DNA of 6,674 nucleotides from Clostridium_AD sp047624165 (GTDB lineage Bacteria; Bacillota; Clostridia; Clostridiales; Clostridiaceae): NCBI GenBank assembly GCA_047624165.1, contig JBLHPD010000244.1:1-6674 (forward strand), in the 5' to 3' direction. This document shows positions 1-6,614 of this stretch, piece by piece; the first letter of the stretch is position 1; the number at the start of each line of letters is the position of its first letter. The notes under the pieces were generated by a model. It was not told the DNA's origin, did no database searches, and was given only the letters and a program-made list of their open reading frames with translations. Made by a program: the position numbers and the translations under genes.

Positions 1-15
1 ATTTTTGCAAAACAT
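1..15 (-). CDS. Start of a probable zinc-ribbon protein (partial, runs off the left edge)
   Basis: Only the first five codons are inside the window, reading M-F-C-K-N on the minus strand from an ATG at 15-13. They are real coding sequence rather than chance because an ideal ribosome binding site (AGGAGG, 22-27) sits six bases upstream and a good -10 element (49-57) lies behind it. MFCKN followed by CG is a very common opening of small clostridial and bacillar proteins with an N-terminal zinc ribbon (paired CxxC motifs), often fused to a membrane segment. That family assignment is an inference from five residues; the second cysteine is not visible. The gene lies downstream of the large signalling gene in the same direction, but a terminator and about 190 bases separate them, so it is probably transcribed independently. 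Confidence 0.55.
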
Positions 16-21
16 AGTAAT

Positions 22-27
22 CCTCCT
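22..27 (-). promoter_or_regulatory. Ribosome binding site of the left-edge gene
   Basis: On the minus strand AGGAGG is followed by a six-base spacer (ATTACT) and ATG. This is a full-strength Shine-Dalgarno sequence at close to optimal distance, and it fixes the start of the partial gene at 15. Confidence 0.8.
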
Positions 28-48
28 CAAAGTGGTTATTTTGGTATT

Positions 49-57
49 ATTATATCA
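49..57 (-). promoter_or_regulatory. Extended -10 promoter for the left-edge gene
   Basis: The minus strand reads TGATATAAT, which is a perfect TATAAT -10 hexamer with the TGn extension. No good TTGACA-like -35 is present at 16-18 bases upstream, which is typical of promoters relying on the extended -10. The expected transcript start is near position 42, giving a leader of about 25-30 bases. It lies downstream of the large gene's terminator, so the left-edge gene appears to have its own transcript. Confidence 0.5.
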
Positions 58-204
58 TAAGTTCTGCGTTTGGAAGTAATTACAAGCTTTTTGTGGGATA
101 ATCATACTATAGATAAAAAACAAAATTATATATTACTCTGATTGTTCCTACTTAAACTAAAATAATTTTACCGAATGAACATTTTATAATTTATTACAAG
201 GGCA

Positions 205-234
205 TAAAACCCCCAGAAAAAAGTTACTGAGGGC
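205..234 (-). terminator. Intrinsic terminator of the large signalling gene
   Basis: Reading the minus strand, CCCTCAG (227-233) pairs with CTGGGGG (210-216) in a seven-base-pair GC-rich stem with one G-U pair. The loop is about ten bases, and TTTTAT follows immediately (204-209). It lies about 50 bases after the TAG stop at 286-288 and is oriented to end that transcript. The U-tract is short, so termination may be partial. Confidence 0.6.
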
Positions 235-285
235 ACATAGGTAGCGTACTAAAAAAAAGACAAAAGACCTGACGAAGTTGAATTG

Positions 286-3200
286 CTATAGTATTGGAAC
301 AATTATCTTACCTAGAGTATTTACAAAGTTAAAATCATCAAACCCGAATTCTTTTTCCTGCGTTGATTCCGTAAGGTATAATACTCCTTTTACCTTGTCA
401 CCTTGAATTAATGGAATAGCCATAACAGACTGCCAATTTGGAACACCTGTAATCGCATCATACTCAGTTATTGTATCCCAATCTATCTTGCATAGTCCTT
501 GTTTACTGTCAATTACAGATTTTATTATTTTTTCATTATACGTATCTATATTCATCCATTCATTTTTTAAAATCCTTCTTGAATATTTGCAAGTAATATT
601 CTCATTCTCCATAATAAACAAAATTCCATTTTGTGCTTCTGTAATTTCAATAATTCTACCTAATAAACTATATATTTTATCTTCTCTGCTTACATTTATG
701 TTTATAAGCTCAATTAATTCTATCATAGCAAGCACATTTCTATGGTCTTGAAGCTCATTACCAGATATTATTCCAGTAAGTTTATCTGTTCTTGTAGCCT
801 TTTTAGAAAATTCACTATTCCAAATAGCATATCTATTTCGTCCCTGATCTTTTGCAACATATAAGGCCTCATCTACCCTCTGGACTAATTCCTCTTGCCA
901 CTCACCGTGAAGGGGATACGTAGCAACTCCCAAACTTACGGTAACATCACGTCTATTATCTAGTATTTTTTCTCCTTCTATTTTGCATCGTAGTTTTTCA
1001 GCAACAAGCTCAGCATAGAAAATACCAGTACCAGGAAGAATAACAATAAACTCTTCACCACCATATCTACCTACAATATCTGTTTCCCTCAGATTGCTTC
1101 TCACAACATCGCATACCCTTTTTAATACATAATCTCCTGTCCTGTGTCCAAACTTATCATTTACCATTTTAAAGCGATCTAAATCATACATAATAATAGA
1201 AAATTCACTTCCAGTTTTACTTGCTAATTCAATTTGTTCACCTAAAGCCTCTTCTAGATATTTTCTAGTAAGTGTTCCAGTCAATTTATCAATAGAGGCA
1301 CTTAATCTGAACCTATATTTTTCGATTATTATACCTATAACCTTACTGAGCTCCATACATTTTTTCATACTATCATTATTAATATTATTTAATACCCTTT
1401 GTGATTCAATGTATACATATCCAATCACATGCTTACTATCATGTATGTTTTTTCTTCGCTCATTTTTAATAAAGCCTTTTTCATTTGTGTTTTCCATAAT
1501 AATAGGAATACAAATGGATGCTTTTAAAGTATTATGAATATTAATTATATCACCATTTATATTTTCTTCAAGAGATGCATCATTTACTAAAACTGCTCTC
1601 TCTCTACTTAAAATTTTAGATAATACCTCTTGGTTTTGTGGCAATTCATATCTTCTATCACTAGATGCAATAACTTTATAATCTTTTTCATTATCACTCA
1701 TAATAATAATAGTTCCCCTTGTTGCTAACGTTATATAGACCAAATAATCAATTATAAGCTCTAAGTTTTTCGCATTATCCAATTGCAGATTTTCTAACAC
1801 ATCACTTATGTCATGGATATCTTCATGAAGGGAAGATAAATATATCTTTTTTATAGACTTAGTAAAGTTTTTATTCTTTAAAATATCTTTATGATTTACT
1901 TTCTCAAGTAGATTTATTAGCCCGTCTTCATCACTAACCTTAACATCCTTAAATTCCAACACTTTCATATCTTTATTACTCTTATAATAATTATTAATAC
2001 ATAAAAATTTATTAAAAGGCTTCAACGCATTATTTAATTTAATATAAGTTAATCTATATTGCACAGGTAATCCAAGAATTATATCCTTTAATATACCACA
2101 AGCCTCAAGATAGTAAATTACTGCATACAAATAATCCTTTTTATCAAAGTAATAATCACCGATTGCGGTATATATTTTCCAACTTAACTCTATTTCTTTA
2201 TATTTTTTTGAATATTCTAAGGCTTTATTGAAAAATATAGTGCTATTCTTCTTTTCAAGTAACCCATCAACGTATAATTTTTTAATATACCCCCTATGAC
2301 CCTTTACATCAATTTCTATCTTATTAATTTCGCTTAGAAAAATATGCACATATTTTTGTTTCCCATTTTCAAATAAAATAATTATTACCTCATAAAATAT
2401 ATTAAGTCTATTACTTATAGAAGATATTTTATTAGCTATTGATATAATATTTTTAAGATTTTTATTTGTGTTTTCATCGTTTTCTCTCAAATAGAACTCT
2501 ATATATTCATTTAAAATCTGAGCCTTCCATTTAAATGTAGATTCATCATGCTCACATAACTCTAGTGCCTTTTGTATATAAAATTGAGCCTTTTGCAAAT
2601 CACCCAATTTATAATTGATTTCTGAGGCTAAGAAGTAGAATTTTTCTATATCTTTTCCCTGAATAGGATAACTTTTAAGTTCTTCGCTACAAAGTTCATA
2701 ATATTTATAAGCATTGTCATAATCTACTAATTTTAAATATACATTAGCAATAGAACTATAACAATAAAAAACACGAGATTCATATTCATATTTTTTACAC
2801 TTTTCTAGTGTTTCAATAAAATATTGTAAAGATATTTTATACTGCTGTTTTGAATAATATGTAGCCGCAATATTTATTAAAGCATCTACCTCGCTATTAT
2901 TCATATTATTTTTTTCACATACTTCCTTACTTTCCAGAAAATCTTTCATGGCTTCATCATTGTCTTGATAATAATCTACATAAATAACTCCTATATTATT
3001 TAATGATTTTATTAACTCATTAAAATTATTATATTTATTACACATCTCTATATTTTTTTCAAAAATTGCTAACGCTTCCTGTACTCGACCACACCTTAGA
3101 TAAGCTAATCCCTTATGATTAAAAAATATAATTTTAAGCTCCTCATTTTCCCCTGTGCATAATTCTATACAACTGTTGCATATAGTTAGTACTCTTTCAT

Positions 3201-5733
3201 ATTCTTGCCTTTTGTCATATACAGACGCTAGAATCCCCTTACACTTAAGCATTCCGGAAAGATAGTCTACCTTGAGAAGCATCTTCTGAATTTTTTCAAC
3301 GTACGCAGTAGTACTATCTATATTATTCCTATTTAGATACACTTTCGCAACTTTAATTAAGCTATCTATTATATATTTGTAAAGCTCAATATTTTCATTA
3401 TACTTCTGTAACGATAAATAGTAATTTACAGCTAAATCAATATGACCTTCTTGTTTGTGTAAATCAGCAAGATCCATAATAAGCTTTATATTTTTAATTA
3501 GATCAGTTGAATAGTCCATTATTGATACAGCTTTAGTTAAATTTTTTATTGCATCACTTCTATTTTTTAAAATTTTCATTTTTTCTGCATTTTCAATACA
3601 ATAGTCAATAATCTTTCCCTCTTGATTGGATTTTTCTAAGTGATAAATTAATTCCTCAATATATTCTGTACCACCCTGTGAATATTGATTTTCAAGCACT
3701 ACTGAGGCTAATCTGTGCATAGATTTCCTATCTTCATCCATAATTTTCTCATATATAAGACTTTTAAGAAATTTATTATAAAAATCAAATACAAATCCCC
3801 TATCCTCAATTTTTTTGCATAATATGCCTGAGGATATTAGACCTTCAATAATTTTGTCTAAATCACTATCATGGCTATCAATAAAACTTCTAATTATTTC
3901 TAAAGAAGCAGCACTTTCAAATATTGATATCGTTTTTAAGACATTGTAATTTAATTCTCCCATTTCTTTAACTTGATTAAGTAGTGCTCCATGCATATCT
4001 GAGGGTATTATAAATTTAGAAAAATCATAATTTTTATCCCAGTACTCCTCTTCCTTATCTACATAAATACTTCTTTTATTATAAAAACTCTTTATAATTT
4101 CTTGAACAAATAATGGATTACCCTTTGTCTTTTCATATATACTACCCACAAATTCATAAGGTATATTAGGCATACTTAAGAGATCCTGAATCATTTTACC
4201 TACTTCTATCTCACTTAGTTCTTTTAAAAAAACATTAGTTGCACTATTGCTATTAAATATACTTTTAGTGAATTCTGTAAATTTTTTATTTACTACACAT
4301 TCTCCATCACAATAAGATATAATAACCATAATTTTTTTATTGGGTAGTTTCTTTCTTGTAAGATATCCCATTAATTCTATTGAGAAATCCTCTGCTAAGT
4401 GAAGATTATCAACAATTATAACTACAGGTATGTTATTAGTACATTCTTCAATGAACCCCATTGAAGAATGTATAAGTCTAAACTTTTCTTTATCGCCACT
4501 TAAGGCTTCCGAAGGTGTTATGTTCTTTTTACCCCCTAGTTCAGGTATAAATTTCACTAATTCATGTTCATATCTTTCTAATACCTCTGGTTCACATTCA
4601 GAAATAAATTGCTTTAATATATCTATAAAAGCCTTATTACTATTTTTAGTAGAGGCATCCAACATAAAACTGCTATAAACGTTTACCTTCCTCAAAGAAA
4701 AAATATATTTTAGTTCCTTAAGAAATCGTGTTTTACCAATGCCTGACTCTCCATGAATTAAAATTGTAGAATTATAATTGTTTTTATTTTTAATCGATTC
4801 ATACATATTAATAATTTTAGAAACTTCCTCATTTCTTCCTATCATTTTCAAATTTAAATTCAATTTTTCTATCTCTTCTTTTCTATATGCTACATATTGC
4901 TTGTGAAAAAAGGTATTTATATCAGTTACTAATTCTGAAATACTTACGTATCTTTTTGCTGGATCATTATAGATCATTCTTTCAATAAGCTTTTTAAAGT
5001 TTATATCAAAATCTTCATTCTTACTAAATATTTCCTGAAGTGTGTCTTCATTAATATTCTTAATTTCATCATTAATAACAAAATTATAATCTTTACACTT
5101 TATATAAATAATAAACAATAATATTCCTAAAGAATATATATCACTGTGAACACTGCCATTTTTACCTTCTAATATTTCTGGTGCGTTAAAATAATCGCTG
5201 TTATTTGCATCCTTCCAGAAACCTTGTTTCTCAAGTTTAACTGTTGCAAAATCTTTAAATTTTAGGCGATATCTTTTATTACCTATATTACTTTCAGCTT
5301 TTATATTAGATAAATTTATATCACCATAAATAAATCCTTTCAAATGGAGATAGTTTATACTTTGGCAAATTCCTACAAACAAATCTAATAGCTGATCACT
5401 TCCCATATTACCTACAATATCCAAAATATTAGAGTTGTTTTGAACATATTCATTTGTGTAAAAATATACTTTATCATTTAATTTTTTATTATCTATTAGA
5501 TTAACTAGCGCAAAGTCATATACTGATGATATGTTTTCGCATGCTAAGTTGGTTAAGCTAGTAAACTCTTTTGTATAAAAATCTATTAATTCTTCTTTTA
5601 TGTAATCTGAATTAAGAATATTTAATTGCATTGTATCATAATTTTTTATTATGTCATTTACTACATAACTGGAAACTACCCTATTTTGTTCTATACATTT
5701 AACTATCCTATACCTATTATTAATAATCTCCAT
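286..5733 (-). CDS. Multidomain signalling protein: kinase-like, STAND ATPase, TPR, GAF, GGDEF diguanylate cyclase, GAF
   Basis: Predicted soluble 1,815-residue protein whose enzymatic output is c-di-GMP made from two GTP. Numbering is from ATG 5733. Residues 8-280 have a Ser/Thr kinase fold (YGDINLSN loop with Asp138 and Asn143, DFA at 161-163, APE 184-186, Asp198, Arg261), but the glycine loop and beta-3 lysine are missing, so it is probably a pseudokinase. Residues 297-640 are a STAND/AAA ATPase: Walker A GESGIGKT 328-335, Walker B VVIIVDN ending near Asp442, and GNPLF 538-542. Residues 690-1235 form a helical solenoid with clear TPR units from about 860. GAF1 is about 1322-1470. The GGDEF domain (about 1482-1640) has DLDRFK with Asp1517, ND 1525-1526, GGEEF 1558-1562 and an I-site RETD 1549-1552. 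GAF2 is about 1668-1810. No membrane segment is evident. The ATG is preferred over an in-frame TTG at 5757 because GGGGAAGTGAT precedes it. No operon partner is visible. The domain series is secure; ligands and physiological role are unknown. Confidence 0.93.
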   Translation of the reverse strand: MEIINNRYRIVKCIEQNRVVSSYVVNDIIKNYDTMQLNILNSDYIKEELIDFYTKEFTSLTNLACENISSVYDFALVNLIDNKKLNDKVYFYTNEYVQNNSNILDIVGNMGSDQLLDLFVGICQSINYLHLKGFIYGDINLSNIKAESNIGNKRYRLKFKDFATVKLEKQGFWKDANNSDYFNAPEILEGKNGSVHSDIYSLGILLFIIYIKCKDYNFVINDEIKNINEDTLQEIFSKNEDFDINFKKLIERMIYNDPAKRYVSISELVTDINTFFHKQYVAYRKEEIEKLNLNLKMIGRNEEVSKIINMYESIKNKNNYNSTILIHGESGIGKTRFLKELKYIFSLRKVNVYSSFMLDASTKNSNKAFIDILKQFISECEPEVLERYEHELVKFIPELGGKKNITPSEALSGDKEKFRLIHSSMGFIEECTNNIPVVIIVDNLHLAEDFSIELMGYLTRKKLPNKKIMVIISYCDGECVVNKKFTEFTKSIFNSNSATNVFLKELSEIEVGKMIQDLLSMPNIPYEFVGSIYEKTKGNPLFVQEIIKSFYNKRSIYVDKEEEYWDKNYDFSKFIIPSDMHGALLNQVKEMGELNYNVLKTISIFESAASLEIIRSFIDSHDSDLDKIIEGLISSGILCKKIEDRGFVFDFYNKFLKSLIYEKIMDEDRKSMHRLASVVLENQYSQGGTEYIEELIYHLEKSNQEGKIIDYCIENAEKMKILKNRSDAIKNLTKAVSIMDYSTDLIKNIKLIMDLADLHKQEGHIDLAVNYYLSLQKYNENIELYKYIIDSLIKVAKVYLNRNNIDSTTAYVEKIQKMLLKVDYLSGMLKCKGILASVYDKRQEYERVLTICNSCIELCTGENEELKIIFFNHKGLAYLRCGRVQEALAIFEKNIEMCNKYNNFNELIKSLNNIGVIYVDYYQDNDEAMKDFLESKEVCEKNNMNNSEVDALINIAATYYSKQQYKISLQYFIETLEKCKKYEYESRVFYCYSSIANVYLKLVDYDNAYKYYELCSEELKSYPIQGKDIEKFYFLASEINYKLGDLQKAQFYIQKALELCEHDESTFKWKAQILNEYIEFYLRENDENTNKNLKNIISIANKISSISNRLNIFYEVIIILFENGKQKYVHIFLSEINKIEIDVKGHRGYIKKLYVDGLLEKKNSTIFFNKALEYSKKYKEIELSWKIYTAIGDYYFDKKDYLYAVIYYLEACGILKDIILGLPVQYRLTYIKLNNALKPFNKFLCINNYYKSNKDMKVLEFKDVKVSDEDGLINLLEKVNHKDILKNKNFTKSIKKIYLSSLHEDIHDISDVLENLQLDNAKNLELIIDYLVYITLATRGTIIIMSDNEKDYKVIASSDRRYELPQNQEVLSKILSRERAVLVNDASLEENINGDIINIHNTLKASICIPIIMENTNEKGFIKNERRKNIHDSKHVIGYVYIESQRVLNNINNDSMKKCMELSKVIGIIIEKYRFRLSASIDKLTGTLTRKYLEEALGEQIELASKTGSEFSIIMYDLDRFKMVNDKFGHRTGDYVLKRVCDVVRSNLRETDIVGRYGGEEFIVILPGTGIFYAELVAEKLRCKIEGEKILDNRRDVTVSLGVATYPLHGEWQEELVQRVDEALYVAKDQGRNRYAIWNSEFSKKATRTDKLTGIISGNELQDHRNVLAMIELIELININVSREDKIYSLLGRIIEITEAQNGILFIMENENITCKYSRRILKNEWMNIDTYNEKIIKSVIDSKQGLCKIDWDTITEYDAITGVPNWQSVMAIPLIQGDKVKGVLYLTESTQEKEFGFDDFNFVNTLGKIIVPIL

Positions 5734-5737
5734 TTCA

Positions 5738-5748
5738 ATCACTTCCCC
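5738..5748 (-). promoter_or_regulatory. Ribosome binding site deciding the ATG start of the large gene
   Basis: On the minus strand GGGGAAGTGAT lies just before the ATG at 5733-5731 and resembles the AGGAGGTGAT anti-16S complement. The alternative in-frame start, TTG at 5757-5755, would add eight residues (MIFGEVIE) that match no kinase-fold element. It has only a weak, distant AGGT upstream, so the ATG is chosen. Confidence 0.6.
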
Positions 5749-5839
5749 AAATATCAATTAAATAATTACCTGCACATCTGTTCATAATCTTAGAAGATAT
5801 AATATTAAAAGTACATTTGAAAACATAACACATTATATA

Positions 5840-5863
5840 AATATAGAAATTTTTTTCTATATT
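5840..5863. repeat. Perfect 10-bp inverted repeat, 4-base T loop
   Basis: AATATAGAAA (5840-5849) is followed by TTTT and its exact reverse complement TTTCTATATT (5854-5863). The arms are almost pure A/T, so a hairpin would be weak. In double-stranded form it could be an operator or an intrinsically bent site. It lies about 110 bases upstream of the large gene's start. In a region this AT-rich, a chance palindrome cannot be excluded. Confidence 0.45.
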
Positions 5864-5968
5864 ATTCTATATTTTATATTCTTATTAAAATTTGTACATA
5901 TATATTATTATATCAAATTACTATAAATTTTACCTTTTTTTATATAAAATGACAAATATAACTACTAA

Positions 5969-5992
5969 AACAACATTTACAATAATGTTGTT
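5969..5992. repeat. Perfect 9-bp inverted repeat, 6-base spacer
   Basis: AACAACATT (5969-5977) and AATGTTGTT (5984-5992) are exact reverse complements separated by TACAAT. There is no following T-run on the plus strand, so it is not a typical terminator. Its half-site size and spacing fit binding of a dimeric repressor or activator. It lies roughly 140 bases upstream of the inhibitor gene and 235 bases upstream of the large gene, so it could serve either. Confidence 0.45.
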
Positions 5993-6068
5993 GCATGAAT
6001 AAAAATGTTTATTAAAGAAATAATAATAAGTACTATAATTCTTTTTTTATTATATACGTCATATTTTG

Positions 6069-6097
6069 TTGTGTTATTTCATTAATAAAGCTATATT
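6069..6097 (+). promoter_or_regulatory. Candidate sigma-A promoter for the inhibitor gene
   Basis: TTGTGT (6069-6074) and TATATT (6092-6097) are separated by exactly 17 bases. The -10 matches five of six consensus positions; the -35 is only partly conserved. Transcription would start near 6104, leaving a leader of about 27 bases before the TTG start. An alternative TATAAT at 6034-6039 has no recognisable -35. Confidence 0.35.
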
Positions 6098-6115
6098 GCT
6101 TATCAGGTTCTACTT

Positions 6116-6127
6116 AAGGATGGTGAT
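6116..6127 (+). promoter_or_regulatory. Ribosome binding site supporting a TTG start
   Basis: AAGGATGGTGAT resembles AAGGAGGTGAT with one inserted base and ends three bases before the TTG at 6131. No ATG or GTG occurs in that frame between the upstream TAA (6086-6088) and the TTG, so TTG is the only sensible start near this site. Confidence 0.6.
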
Positions 6128-6130
6128 TAT

Positions 6131-6475
6131 TTGAATAAAGAGTATGCAAATTCTAAATTAAATACTATTATTTTGAGCCATAATTTTATAAATGTGATAT
6201 CCATTCATGATCATATGTTTATTGAACTTACCGAGTCTCCTTCTACAGGATATTGTTGGTATTATACTATCTCAGATCCTTATATCCTTACTTTAGAAGA
6301 GAAAAAAACATTTAATTTCAACAAACCCAATATAGTAGGAGGAAGCCTTCAAATTATTTGGAAGTTTAAATGTTTGAAATGTGGCGAATGCAAAATACAC
6401 TTTTCTTACTATAATAGTTGGAAAAGTGAGTCTTTTGCCTTGGATGAATATACATACATAGTAAAAGTAGAGTAG
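6131..6475 (+). CDS. Chagasin-like (MEROPS I42) cysteine-protease inhibitor
   Basis: A 114-residue protein matching the chagasin/I42 fold, whose characterised members block papain-like cysteine proteases by inserting three loops into the active-site cleft. Visible loop motifs are SPSTGYCW at 36-43 (family consensus NPTTGY-W), NIVGGS at 67-72 (consensus GxGG) and YYNSWKSE at 93-100 (consensus RPWE). The strand pattern WKFKCLKCGECKIHFSY (77-93) lies between the last two, as expected for the immunoglobulin-like beta fold. The length is normal for the family. Many bacterial members are exported, but this one has no signal peptide or lipobox, so it appears cytosolic. The start is TTG at 6131, preceded by AAGGATGGTGAT (6116-6127); an ATG at 6120 is in another frame and stops after four codons. 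It ends with tandem stops TAG TAA. It has four cysteines (42, 81, 84, 87), three of them spaced CxxCxxC. It is monocistronic and divergent from the large gene; no target protease is visible. A related immunoglobulin-like fold without inhibitory activity is possible. Confidence 0.8.
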   Translation: MNKEYANSKLNTIILSHNFINVISIHDHMFIELTESPSTGYCWYYTISDPYILTLEEKKTFNFNKPNIVGGSLQIIWKFKCLKCGECKIHFSYYNSWKSESFALDEYTYIVKVE

Positions 6476-6516
6476 TAATTTTTATATTATGAATTTAAAA
6501 AGAATAAATAAAAACT

Positions 6517-6546
6517 AAAATACCCCCATAAGTATGGGGGTATTTT
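6517..6546 (+). terminator. Strong intrinsic terminator after the inhibitor gene
   Basis: A perfect 13-base-pair stem pairs 6517-6529 with 6534-6546 around a four-base loop (AAGT). Its core is CCCCCAT/ATGGGGG, flanked by AAAATA on the left and TATTTT on the right. The A-run on one side and T-run on the other make it potentially bidirectional. It lies about 40 bases after the tandem stop codons. Confidence 0.85.
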
Positions 6547-6573
6547 ACAGACTGTTGACAAACATAAAATGTT

Positions 6574-6606
6574 AAATATCCCAATTTTTAATTGGGATAT
6601 TTTTTT
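6574..6606 (+). terminator. Second intrinsic terminator
   Basis: The 13-base arms 6574-6586 and 6590-6602 are exact reverse complements (core ATCCCAATT/AATTGGGAT) with a three-base TTT loop, and the T-run continues to 6606. It sits 27 bases beyond the first terminator and immediately before the sigma-H promoter. It therefore insulates the right-hand gene from read-through. Confidence 0.8.
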
Positions 6607-6614
6607 GTTGGCAA

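Larger units (their letters stand above)
5734..6130. other. AT-rich divergent intergenic region
   Basis: About 400 bases separate two divergently transcribed genes. The region holds the large gene's ribosome binding site, two inverted repeats (5840-5863 and 5969-5992), a candidate plus-strand promoter (6069-6097) and the leader of the inhibitor gene. No convincing sigma-A promoter for the large gene was found. A TATAAT on the minus strand (5832-5837) lacks a -35, and a weak TATTAT lies nearer the gene at about 5800. I see no riboswitch-like conserved core, in particular no c-di-GMP riboswitch signature, and no tRNA. One unsupported 26-codon hydrophobic reading frame (6005-6085) is discussed under findings. 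Confidence 0.6.

Noticed and set aside
488..751. Open reading frame of 87 codons on the plus strand
   Set aside because: It lies wholly antisense to the GAF2 coding region of the large gene, has no ribosome binding site and shows no recognisable protein pattern.
4430..4678. Open reading frame of 82 codons on the plus strand
   Set aside because: It is antisense to the STAND ATPase coding region, with no ribosome binding site and no family resemblance.
5030..5110. Hydrophobic stretch YSLGILLFIIYIKC in the large protein as a membrane segment
   Set aside because: It follows the HSD motif and APE in the position of the conserved kinase subdomain IX helix, so it is core of the kinase fold rather than a membrane anchor.
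5734..5757. In-frame TTG start adding eight residues to the large protein
   Set aside because: The TTG has only a weak, distant ribosome binding site, whereas the ATG at 5733 has GGGGAAGTGAT just upstream.
5949..6002. 17-codon ATG frame on the plus strand
   Set aside because: It has no ribosome binding site, overlaps the 9-bp inverted repeat and encodes a low-complexity peptide expected by chance.
6555..6560. TTGACA resembling a -35 box
   Set aside because: The bases 16-18 downstream fall in the second terminator stem and contain no acceptable -10.
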